A stretch of 17,751 nucleotides of DNA. Origin: Ignavibacteriales bacterium UBA6490 (GTDB lineage: Bacteria > Bacteroidota > Ignavibacteria > Ignavibacteriales > Ignavibacteriaceae). The translations under genes were made by a program, and so were the position numbers. Shown one piece after another: positions 1 through 6,764 of the stretch. Positions within the stretch are counted from its first letter, which is position 1, and every line of letters begins with the position of its first letter. The notes below the pieces were generated by a model. That model was not told the origin of the DNA and ran no database searches. It was given only the letters and a program-made list of their open reading frames with translations. The stretch is taken from NCBI GenBank assembly GCA_002435365.1, contig DJMM01000052.1, positions 1 to 17,751 on the forward strand, in the 5' to 3' direction.

Positions 1-258
1 TATCCAAATCCGTTTAATCCGGCAACTGTGATCAGATATTCGCTGCCCGTAAAAAGCAGTGTACGTTTAGTTGTTCTTAATGTACTGGGAGAAGTAATCG
101 AAGTATTATCCGGAAATATTCAGGAGTCGGGATATTACGAATATACATGGAATGCATCCGGATATTCATCAGGAATTTATTTCTGCTCGATGCAGGCTGC
201 AGCAGCCGACGGAAATAAAACCTTTAATTCGATTAAGAAAATGATTTTGATAAAATAA
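1..258 (+). CDS. C-terminal fragment of a T9SS-exported protein (type A sorting domain)
   Basis: The gene enters from the left edge in frame 1 and its last 85 codons are visible. It begins YPNPFNPATVIRYSLP and ends with the basic tail KKMILIK. PNPFNP, an Ig-like strand pattern (VRLVVLNVLGEVIEVL), the SGYYEYTWNA turn and SSGIYFCSM are the standard layout of the type IX secretion sorting domain, which directs cargo through the Por/T9SS machine and is removed or anchored at the surface. This follows from knowledge of the family. The functional part of the cargo lies outside the window, so what it does cannot be said. A strong intrinsic terminator follows the stop within 10 bases. The in-frame ATN codons inside this piece are not the real start. 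Confidence 0.9.
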   Translation, partial: YPNPFNPATVIRYSLPVKSSVRLVVLNVLGEVIEVLSGNIQESGYYEYTWNASGYSSGIYFCSMQAAAADGNKTFNSIKKMILIK

Positions 259-265
259 CCATAAG

Positions 266-294
266 ACAGGGGGAGAGTATCCCCCTGTATTTTA
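266..294 (+). terminator. Intrinsic terminator after the T9SS cargo gene
   Basis: A perfect 9-bp stem (ACAGGGGGA at 266-274 with TCCCCCTGT at 280-288) closes a 5-nt loop and is followed by ATTTTAAAAAA. It sits 8 nt after the stop codon at 258, as expected for a factor-independent terminator on the + strand. The response-regulator start lies only 24 nt beyond the tail. Confidence 0.8.
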
Positions 295-317
295 AAAAAT
301 AAACGTAGGGATAAATA

Positions 318-698
318 ATGTCAAAAATAATTATTATTGATGACGATCCGGATATCCTTGATGCCAGCAGCCTGGTACTTACTTCAAAAGGATTTGAGGT
401 TATTACTGCTACAAACCCTGAAGATGGATATGAAATGGTTATAAAAAACCAGCCGGATCTTATCATACTTGATGTAATGATGAACGAACCGGATGACGGA
501 TTCTTTTTAGCTCAGAAATTCAGGAGGGCCAATATAACTACCCCCATACTTATGTATACATCGGTTTCAAAAGCGACTGGAATGGATTTCGAAGTAGGAG
601 TAATGGTGCCTGTAGATGAATTTGTCGAAAAGCCGATCTCGCCTGAAGAACTTATTTCAAAGGTTGAAAAGTTACTAAAAGTAAGGATTGCGAGGTGA
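318..698 (+). CDS. Single-domain response regulator (CheY-like receiver)
   Basis: This 126-residue protein is a receiver domain alone, with no DNA-binding or enzymatic output domain. The acidic pocket is DDD at residues 8-10, the phospho-acceptor is Asp52 in LDVMM, the switch Thr is Thr81 in ILMYTS, and the conserved Lys is Lys105 in VEKPIS. An AGGGA ribosome-binding site precedes the ATG. The stop overlaps the start of the next gene, hydC, so it is translationally coupled to the hydrogenase operon. A sensor kinase lies at the far end of the same run and is its likely partner (inference). Being stand-alone, it must act by protein contact or phosphotransfer rather than by binding promoters itself. 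The residues between Thr81 and Lys105 include an unusual VGVMVPVDEF stretch, but the fold-defining positions are intact. Confidence 0.92.
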   Translation: MSKIIIIDDDPDILDASSLVLTSKGFEVITATNPEDGYEMVIKNQPDLIILDVMMNEPDDGFFLAQKFRRANITTPILMYTSVSKATGMDFEVGVMVPVDEFVEKPISPEELISKVEKLLKVRIAR

Positions 699-1174
699 CT
701 ATGCTGACAGCTGAGAAAAACGCAATGGTTGAAGAAATAGAACTTCTTGTAGCGAAGTATGGAAAAGATAGATCGGCTTTACTCTCTATTTTACACGAGA
801 TACAGAAGAGATACCGCTATATTTCTGAATACGCCCAGCAGGAAGTGGCACGCATGCTTGATATACATCCTGTGGAAGTTTACAGCTTTATCTCATTTTT
901 TGCTTTTTTGAACTCCGAACCCAAAGGCAGGAATCTTGTAAGGATATGCAAAACTATTTCCTGCGATATGGTGGGCAAATCTGCAATTGTAAAAACAATT
1001 GAAAGAGAGCTGGGGGTTGAAATCGGGGGTACCACAAAGGATAATAAATTCACAGTAGAATATGCAAACTGCCTGGGACTATGTGATCAGGGACCGGTAA
1101 TGGCTATTAATGATCGTGTGTATGTTAAACTTACTCCGGAAAAAGCTGTAAAGCTGCTAAGTGAGGTGAAGTAA
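695..1174 (+). CDS. hydC: NAD(H)-linked [FeFe] hydrogenase, NuoE-like [2Fe-2S] subunit (HydC)
   Basis: At 159 residues this matches the NuoE/HndA/HydC family: an N-terminal helical bundle, then a thioredoxin-like fold carrying one [2Fe-2S] cluster. The four ligands are visible as C85-x4-C90 and C126-x3-C130 (CKTISC and NCLGLC). In this family the subunit sits against the flavin subunit and takes part in electron transfer between NAD(H) and the hydrogenase. The reading frame opens with GTG at 695, overlapping the upstream TGA and preceded at 7 nt by AAGGA. An ATG at 701 is an alternative with a closer GAGGTG. The next gene, hydB, begins one base after its stop. It is assigned to hydrogenase rather than complex I because the third gene carries an H-cluster. 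Confidence 0.92.
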   Translation: MTMLTAEKNAMVEEIELLVAKYGKDRSALLSILHEIQKRYRYISEYAQQEVARMLDIHPVEVYSFISFFAFLNSEPKGRNLVRICKTISCDMVGKSAIVKTIERELGVEIGGTTKDNKFTVEYANCLGLCDQGPVMAINDRVYVKLTPEKAVKLLSEVK

Positions 1175-1175
1175 G

Positions 1176-2384
1176 ATGAACATACCTGGTAAAACGGAAA
1201 GAACTGGTCCTGTGCTTTTTTCAGGATATAAACGCGGTGAGGCAATTACAAAAGCCCTTTCATTGTCGCGTGAAGATATTTTATTTGAACTTAAAGATTC
1301 AAAGCTTAAAGGAAGAGGCGGAGCCGGTTTTCCCACTTCAACAAAGTGGATGCTGGTTGCTGCCGCCAAAGGGGATAAAAAATATGTGATCTGTAATGCT
1401 GATGAAGGTGAACCTGGAACATTTAAGGACCGTGTCCTGCTGATGGAGTATCCGGAACTGGTGTTCGACGGGATGGTTATTGCGGGATATACAATGGGGG
1501 CATCGCTTGGAATTGTATATCTGCGCGGTGAATATGAGTATATTCTAAAATCTTTGGAGGATTACCTTGAAGAAATGAGAAAGGATAATCTTCTCGGTAA
1601 TAATATTCTTGGCAAGGGAATAAACTTTGACATACAGATTGTACTGGGATCGGGTGCTTATGTATGCGGCGAAGAAACAGCATTGATCGAATCACTGGAA
1701 GGGAACAGGGGAGAAGCACGGAACAGGCCTCCGTACCCTGTTAATACAGGATTCAACGGTAAACCCACGTCGGTTAATAACGTTGAAACTTTTGCGGCAG
1801 TCTGTAAAATAATTCTGAACGGCGGCAAGTGGTACTGCACATTCGGAACAGATAAATCAACAGGATCAAAACTCTTCTCCGTTTCCGGCGACTGTGAAAA
1901 GCCCGGCGTATATGAACTCCACTGGGGAGCCAAAATATCCGAAGTACTTGACCTGGTGGGAGCAAAGCACACAAAAGCTGTGCAGGTCGGCGGTGCTTCA
2001 GGAATATGTATTCCCAAAAGCCAGTTTAACAGAACTCTGGCCTATGAAGATGCTTCAACCGGAGGTTCAATAATAATCTTTAATGAATCACGGAATATGA
2101 TCGATGTTCTTAAAAACTTTATGGAATTTTTTGTGGAAGAGTCATGCGGTCAATGTACTCCCTGCAGGATAGGTAATTCAAAACTGCTTGAAGGTGTTGA
2201 ACTTATTGAAAAAGGAGAGTTCACTTTCAATTACATAAATAAACTTAAAGATCTTGGAAGGACCATGCAGGTTTCTGCTAAATGCGGTTTAGGTCAGTCA
2301 AGTCCGAATTCATTTATCTCGATTCTGGAAAACTTCAAGGATGAAGTATTGAATAAATCAAACGGAGGGAGAAATGGAAGATAA
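1176..2384 (+). CDS. hydB: NAD(H)-linked [FeFe] hydrogenase, NuoF-like FMN/[4Fe-4S] subunit (HydB), core form
   Basis: This 402-residue protein is the NuoF core that exchanges hydride between NAD(H) and FMN. The glycine-rich flavin loop GRGGAGFP is at residues 47-54, the NADEGEPGTFKDR nucleotide-site motif at 74-86, and the GAYVCGEETALIESLEG motif at 160-176. The [4Fe-4S] ligands are C324, C327 and C330 (SCGQCTPCR) with C370 (KCGLGQSSPNSF). A GAGGTGA site sits 6 nt before the ATG, one base after the hydC stop, and its end overlaps hydA by 11 nt. As known from Thermotoga-type electron-bifurcating hydrogenases, HydB usually adds an N-terminal thioredoxin-like [2Fe-2S] domain and a C-terminal ferredoxin-like domain. 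Neither is present here, because the protein begins about 45 residues before the flavin loop and ends about 30 residues after C370. Confidence 0.93.
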   Translation: MNIPGKTERTGPVLFSGYKRGEAITKALSLSREDILFELKDSKLKGRGGAGFPTSTKWMLVAAAKGDKKYVICNADEGEPGTFKDRVLLMEYPELVFDGMVIAGYTMGASLGIVYLRGEYEYILKSLEDYLEEMRKDNLLGNNILGKGINFDIQIVLGSGAYVCGEETALIESLEGNRGEARNRPPYPVNTGFNGKPTSVNNVETFAAVCKIILNGGKWYCTFGTDKSTGSKLFSVSGDCEKPGVYELHWGAKISEVLDLVGAKHTKAVQVGGASGICIPKSQFNRTLAYEDASTGGSIIIFNESRNMIDVLKNFMEFFVEESCGQCTPCRIGNSKLLEGVELIEKGEFTFNYINKLKDLGRTMQVSAKCGLGQSSPNSFISILENFKDEVLNKSNGGRNGR

Positions 2385-4287
2385 GACTAGTCTGAGAGCA
2401 CCTGTAAGCCAGCAGCCTCATGTTGTTCGTATTCCTGAACATCCGGAGCATATTGGCGGCTCAGTTTCTGTGGAAATAAATGAAAAGAAATTTTCTGTTC
2501 CGCTGGGAACAACCATTCTTGAAGCCTGCAGGGGAAACCAGATTCATATACCTACGCTGTGTCACCATGAGGATCTTTGTGTGGCCGGAGTTTGCAGGAT
2601 TTGTGTTGTGGAAGTTGAGGGGATGCGGACACTCCAGGCATCATGCTCATTTCCGATAACAAACCCCATAAAAATTAAAACTTCAACCCAAATGGTGCGG
2701 CAGGCCAGGAAACATATTATAGACCTGATGCTCAGCGAACATTACGGGGAATGCTATGCCTGCTTCAGAAACGGGAACTGCGAACTGCAGACTCTGGCAA
2801 AAGAGTACGGCATTGATCATTATAATTTTGGACATATTTCCACACCCCGCTATAAGGTTGACAATTCATCATATTCGGTTGTAAGGGATATGGACAAATG
2901 CGTCCTGTGCAAAAGATGTGTCAGAACCTGCATAGATTTACAGGAAGTCGGTGTTCTTGAAGCAATCGACCGGGGTGATAAAACCCATATCGGAACATTT
3001 TTTGACAAACCGCTTTCAGATGTTATTTGTATAAACTGCGGACAGTGCATAAACAGATGTCCTACCGGTGCGTTGAGAGCGAATGATCCCAGAGATGAGA
3101 TATGGGAAGCCATCGATGACCCGCTAAAGCATGTGGTTATTCAAACCGCTCCTTCACCACGAGCTGCCATAGGTGAGGAGTTCGGAATTGAACCCGGACA
3201 TTCATTTACCGGCGAGTTGAACACTGCCCTGAAGAGAATCGGATTCGACAAGGTCTTCGATACAAATTTTACTGCCGACCTCACCATAATGGAAGAAGGC
3301 ACTGAACTCCTGATGCGGCTTTATAGGACCCTCGTTAAAAAGGAGCAGACTGCGCTTCCGCAGTTCACCTCCTGCTCGCCGGGCTGGGTAAAGTTCATCG
3401 AGCACTTTTATCCTGAATATATAGATAACCTGAGCTCTGCAAAATCACCGCAGCAGATGTTCGGCGCATTGATCAAAACATATTATGCTCAGAAGAACGG
3501 CGTAAACCCGGAGGATATTGTATCCGTGGCCCTGATGCCATGTGCAGCGAAAAAGTTTGAATGCAACAGACCAGAAATGAACTCATCAGGTTTTAAGGAT
3601 GTGGATTATGGTCTTACTACAAGAGAACTTGCTCAAATGATCAAAGAAGCGGGAATATATCTGCCTGAAATGCCGCGCCAGGGATTTGATGATCCCTTCG
3701 GAGAAGCTTCAGGAGCAGGATTAATCTTCGGAGCTTCCGGCGGAGTTATGGAAGCTGCCTTAAGAACGGTTATCGAACTGGTAACAGGTCAGAAGGTAGA
3801 AAGTATATTCAACAATGCCAACATTATTCCGTTAAGAGGTTTCGAAGGAATTAAGTATGCGGAGATTCCTGTCGAAAAAGTTGGTCCCGTACCGGACATA
3901 CTTAAAAATCTTGTACCAGACTGGAATTGGTTAAAAGGAGCTACTCTTAAAGTTGCTGTTGCTCACGGAACCGCTAATGCCAAAAAGGTAATGGATGATA
4001 TAAAAAACGGCGGGAAATTCAGCGAATGTCACTTTATTGAATTTATGGCTTGCCCCGGCGGATGTATCGGCGGCGGCGGACAACCAATTCCAACCAGTCA
4101 GGAAATCAGGGCAAAACGCGCAAAGGCAATCTACACTGAAGATGAATCTTTATCGCTTCGCAAATCGCATGAGAATGAACACGTTACATCGATTTATGAA
4201 ACCTTCCTTAAGGAAGGACCGTGCGGCCATACTTCTCATAAGTACCTGCACACTCATTATGTGAAACGGGGAAGATTTATTTCCTGA
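2374..4287 (+). CDS. hydA: [FeFe] hydrogenase catalytic subunit (HydA), with serine at the proton-relay position
   Basis: This 637-residue protein carries the H-cluster where protons and H2 are interconverted. In order it has a plant-type [2Fe-2S] domain (C63, C74, C77, C91), a His/Cys [4Fe-4S] site (H123, C127, C130, C136), and two ferredoxin clusters (C176, C179, C182, C186 and C219, C222, C225, C229). The three H-cluster motifs follow: TSCSPGW at 332-338, MPCAAKKFE at 388-396, and EFMACPGGCIGGGG at 556-569. Acidic residues E308 and E311 match the known proton path. The C-terminal small-subunit region (about 575-637) is present, but no extra C-terminal [2Fe-2S] domain. The usual second cysteine of TSCCP is Ser335. 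The first 30 residues form an extra N-terminal extension. The ATG overlaps hydB and follows GGAGGGAG. No maturation genes (HydE, HydF, HydG) lie in this window. Confidence 0.96.
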   Translation: MEDKTSLRAPVSQQPHVVRIPEHPEHIGGSVSVEINEKKFSVPLGTTILEACRGNQIHIPTLCHHEDLCVAGVCRICVVEVEGMRTLQASCSFPITNPIKIKTSTQMVRQARKHIIDLMLSEHYGECYACFRNGNCELQTLAKEYGIDHYNFGHISTPRYKVDNSSYSVVRDMDKCVLCKRCVRTCIDLQEVGVLEAIDRGDKTHIGTFFDKPLSDVICINCGQCINRCPTGALRANDPRDEIWEAIDDPLKHVVIQTAPSPRAAIGEEFGIEPGHSFTGELNTALKRIGFDKVFDTNFTADLTIMEEGTELLMRLYRTLVKKEQTALPQFTSCSPGWVKFIEHFYPEYIDNLSSAKSPQQMFGALIKTYYAQKNGVNPEDIVSVALMPCAAKKFECNRPEMNSSGFKDVDYGLTTRELAQMIKEAGIYLPEMPRQGFDDPFGEASGAGLIFGASGGVMEAALRTVIELVTGQKVESIFNNANIIPLRGFEGIKYAEIPVEKVGPVPDILKNLVPDWNWLKGATLKVAVAHGTANAKKVMDDIKNGGKFSECHFIEFMACPGGCIGGGGQPIPTSQEIRAKRAKAIYTEDESLSLRKSHENEHVTSIYETFLKEGPCGHTSHKYLHTHYVKRGRFIS

Positions 4288-4303
4288 TTATTGTTAATTT
4301 AAT

Positions 4304-4331
4304 AACGGGCGGATATTAATTTCCGCCCGTT
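4304..4331 (+). terminator. Hairpin between hydA and the sensor kinase
   Basis: A perfect 10-bp GC-rich stem (AACGGGCGGA at 4304-4313 with TCCGCCCGTT at 4322-4331) encloses an 8-nt loop, 17 nt after the hydA stop. What follows is CATAAAATAAA rather than a T-run, so it may be a weak terminator or an mRNA-stabilising end that lowers expression of the downstream kinase relative to the hydrogenase. Confidence 0.6.
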
Positions 4332-4357
4332 CATAAAATAAATTCTGAAGGTCAGCT

Positions 4358-5737
4358 ATGATCAGCCTGATTCCATCCTGGGCTCATCATTATGATGAAT
4401 TCTGGAGTACTTTAAGAAAAAGAAATCTATGGTTCATTAAGCTCAGGTTTGGTGCTGCGGTTATGCTTGCATCAGCCGTTCTAAGCGCAGAATTCCTACT
4501 TAATTTAAAGCTAACCGCCATACAGGAAACAGCTCTTTATACAATTACCTTTTCGATTCTTGCATATAATGTTTTGCTGGTTTATATCAGGCAGTTTGTT
4601 AAATGTTCAGCCGAGGCATTTAATCCGATCCATATTTCGCTCATTCAGATGAGTCTTGACCTTTTGGTGCTGCAGCTTTTATGTTATTATACTGGGGGAA
4701 TTGAATCACCTCTTTTTATGCTGTTTGTTTTCCATGTTATTATCGGAAGTCTTATTCTGCCCGGCCGGATAGTCTACACTTTTGTAACTGCAACTATTGC
4801 AGCATTTACTCTGGTTATTTACCTGGAATATGCCGGAATTTTAACCCATCATGGAATCAGCGGATTGCTTAGCGCTCCGCTGTATAATAATAATGCATTC
4901 ATCGTTTTACACCTTTCCATGTTCGCCTTTGTCCTGATTATGTGTGTGGTAATTACAAACAGAATTGCAAATGAACTTTACAGGATGGAACAGGAACTGT
5001 TCGATTCACTGGATAAACTGAAATCCGCCGAGGCAGAAAAACAAAAATACATTATGGGAGTGGTTCACGAAATCAAAACACCGCTCTCGGCGCTCCAGTC
5101 TTATCTTGATATTATCCTGGAAAAATATCTCGGGCCGCTTGACGAAAAGGTGGAGGAGAAGCTGAGCCGCTCAAGAGTAAGGTCACAGGAAGCTATATCC
5201 CTTATCGATGATATCCTGAAGATTTCCAAAATAAAATTAATGGATGAACTTAATCTGGAGAAGATCAGCATTGTGGATCTTATCAGTATGCTCACTGACA
5301 GGCAGTCAGTCAATTTTCATAAAAAGGTAATTTCGCTTAGCATCAATAATCTGCGGAGCAATGATGGTATGATCGAAGGCGACAGGCTTTTACTTGAAAT
5401 CGCCTTTTCCAATCTTATAAACAATGCCATTAAATATACAGGGTATAACGGCAAAATAGATATCGATATCTCTGATACAAAAAATGACCTTACTATTACA
5501 GTAAGCGACTCCGGGGTGGGAATACCACAGGAGGAACTTAATAAAATATTCAATGACTTCTACAGGGCCTCAAATATTAAACATAAAGAATATTACGGAA
5601 CCGGCCTGGGACTTTCTATAGTGAAACAGATTATTACAAGGCATAAGGGAGAGGTAAGTGTTACCAGTCCCTCTAAATTAAAAACCGCTTCGAATCCCGG
5701 GACCGCCGTAACAGTTATTCTTCCCCTGGCAGTATAA
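4358..5737 (+). CDS. Membrane-bound sensor histidine kinase, possibly RegB-like
   Basis: This 459-residue protein has about six hydrophobic membrane segments in residues 25-205, a short coiled linker, then a complete kinase. The H-box is VVHEIKTPLSAL with phospho-accepting His237, the N-box NLINNAIKYT lies at 352-361, the G1 box is DSGVGIP (384-390), the F-box is around FNDFYRAS (398-405), and the G2 box is GTGLGLSI (414-421). No PAS, GAF or large periplasmic domain is seen, so the signal must be sensed in or near the membrane. The loop YYTGGIESPL (110-119) resembles the GGxxNPF quinone-site motif described for RegB/PrrB redox sensors, which is inference from motif likeness. The RegB redox cysteine is not evident near the H-box. 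AAGG precedes the ATG. The nearest partner is the receiver gene at the start of the hydrogenase run. Confidence 0.9.
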   Translation: MISLIPSWAHHYDEFWSTLRKRNLWFIKLRFGAAVMLASAVLSAEFLLNLKLTAIQETALYTITFSILAYNVLLVYIRQFVKCSAEAFNPIHISLIQMSLDLLVLQLLCYYTGGIESPLFMLFVFHVIIGSLILPGRIVYTFVTATIAAFTLVIYLEYAGILTHHGISGLLSAPLYNNNAFIVLHLSMFAFVLIMCVVITNRIANELYRMEQELFDSLDKLKSAEAEKQKYIMGVVHEIKTPLSALQSYLDIILEKYLGPLDEKVEEKLSRSRVRSQEAISLIDDILKISKIKLMDELNLEKISIVDLISMLTDRQSVNFHKKVISLSINNLRSNDGMIEGDRLLLEIAFSNLINNAIKYTGYNGKIDIDISDTKNDLTITVSDSGVGIPQEELNKIFNDFYRASNIKHKEYYGTGLGLSIVKQIITRHKGEVSVTSPSKLKTASNPGTAVTVILPLAV

Positions 5738-5773
5738 AAAAATGAGGCATTCCATCGCCGCAGAATGGTTCGG

Positions 5774-5817
5774 TTTGTTTTAACAGCTGGCTAAAACAAA
5801 TGATTAGCCGCCTTTTT
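5774..5817 (+). terminator. Terminator with an overlapping alternative hairpin
   Basis: After the kinase gene, GGCTAA at 5789-5794 pairs with TTAGCC at 5804-5809. The stem is extendable with one wobble and one mismatch to AG/CT at 5785-5786/5812-5813 and is followed by TTTT, a modest intrinsic terminator. A different perfect inverted repeat, TTTGTTTTA at 5774-5782 with TAAAACAAA at 5792-5800, shares bases 5792-5794 with it, so the two stems cannot form together. Whether this is a true switch is not shown. Confidence 0.45.
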
Positions 5818-5913
5818 GATCTAACCCCAATATCAAGTATCTCTTTTGAAGGTTTGATTTAGAGCACTGCCATTCCACCTCAGGCAATATTCCATCTTCA
5901 TCGATGTTCCTTT

Positions 5914-5944
5914 TTTGTATACTTGGGAGCAATAATTATCTGTC
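5914..5944 (+). promoter_or_regulatory. Possible Bacteroidota-type promoter for the partner-switching operon
   Basis: TTTG at 5914-5917, a 19-nt spacer, then TATCTGTC at 5937-5944 partly fits the TTTG/TAnnTTTG promoter pattern of Bacteroidota (four of six defined positions in the second box). It would place a start point about 14 nt before the ATG at 5965. The fit is weak. Confidence 0.25.
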
Positions 5945-5964
5945 ATTAAACGAATTGACTCTTT

Positions 5965-6399
5965 ATGAATTTGAATTTTGATTCAGAGCAGGATATAAAA
6001 TTGGTAATCTCGCTTCCTAAAGTACCCGATATAGAATTGGTTGCTATGGAAGGTCTTCAGAAAATGGGAAAATTCCTGGGTATTGGGGAGGATAAAATCG
6101 GCGAGGCATCGGTAATTGTAACAGAAGCCATAATTAATGCTTTGGAATACACTGATACCTTAAACCCGGTTGTTGTTGTTGAGTTTACGATGACAAAAAA
6201 GAGGTTGATGATTTTTATAAACGATAACGGACCAGGATTCAAGCCGGAAAATGTTGCCGATCCGGAAATTAGCAAAAAGGTAAAAAGCGATAATAAAAGA
6301 GGCTGGGGTTTGAAACTGATGAAGTCAATGTCGGATGATATGGTAATCGAGTCCGGTACCGCGGGCACAAAAATTTCCATAATGAAGCACTTAATTTAA
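5965..6399 (+). CDS. RsbW/SpoIIAB-like anti-sigma serine kinase (HATPase)
   Basis: This 144-residue protein is a small GHKL-type ATPase with no histidine-acceptor domain. The N-box is TEAIINALEY (53-62), the G1 box NDNGPGF (86-92), and the G2 region RGWGLKLMKSM (112-122). In the known family such a kinase binds its target (classically a sigma factor) and phosphorylates a STAS partner. Its STAS partner is the next gene, 10 nt downstream, and a matching phosphatase comes third. No alternative sigma of the sigma-B type is encoded beside it, so the output target cannot be named. No clear ribosome-binding site is visible before the ATG. The preceding 227 nt hold hairpins and a possible promoter. 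Confidence 0.85.
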   Translation: MNLNFDSEQDIKLVISLPKVPDIELVAMEGLQKMGKFLGIGEDKIGEASVIVTEAIINALEYTDTLNPVVVVEFTMTKKRLMIFINDNGPGFKPENVADPEISKKVKSDNKRGWGLKLMKSMSDDMVIESGTAGTKISIMKHLI

Positions 6400-6409
6400 C
6401 GGAGACGTC

Positions 6410-6754
6410 ATGAGTGTTGAATTTGATATTACAAGCGAGATCAGGGGAAACAACCTGTTGTTAAAAACCTTCGGATATATAAATAACGCGGGCGGGGAAA
6501 GAATCATAAGTGAGTTTTACAAATATCCTATCGGGGGCCTGGACAAAATTGTTATTGATCTCGAAAATTCAAAGGTGATTAATTCAATAGGAATTTCTTA
6601 CCTGATTGAAATGATCGAAACAATAACCAGCAATAACTGCAAACTGTTTTTTACAAATATCGATCCGACCATAGAAAAGACCTTTAAAATAATGGGTATT
6701 TTTCAGTTTGCCGGAAAGGCTGAATCAGCAGAAGCTGTGCTTGCCAATTCATAA
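6410..6754 (+). CDS. STAS-domain anti-anti-sigma factor (RsbV/SpoIIAA-like)
   Basis: This 114-residue protein is a single STAS domain. The core strand and helix read KIVIDLENSKVINSIGISYL, where NSIG (58-61) occupies the place of the DSSG/DSTG phosphorylation loop. Ser59 is kept as a candidate phospho-acceptor, while the usual Asp is Asn and the second Ser/Thr is Ile. In the known mechanism the unphosphorylated form sequesters the RsbW-like kinase. GGAG precedes the ATG by 7 nt. It lies between the kinase and the phosphatase with 10-nt gaps, the classical order for a switch module. The altered loop could change how readily it is phosphorylated (inference). Confidence 0.88.
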   Translation: MSVEFDITSEIRGNNLLLKTFGYINNAGGERIISEFYKYPIGGLDKIVIDLENSKVINSIGISYLIEMIETITSNNCKLFFTNIDPTIEKTFKIMGIFQFAGKAESAEAVLANS

Positions 6755-6764
6755 AGAGGAGTAA

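Noticed and set aside
695..4287. Complex I subunits NuoE, NuoF, NuoG
   Set aside because: The third gene has all three H-cluster motifs and a hydrogenase small-subunit tail, so the trio is an NAD-linked [FeFe] hydrogenase.
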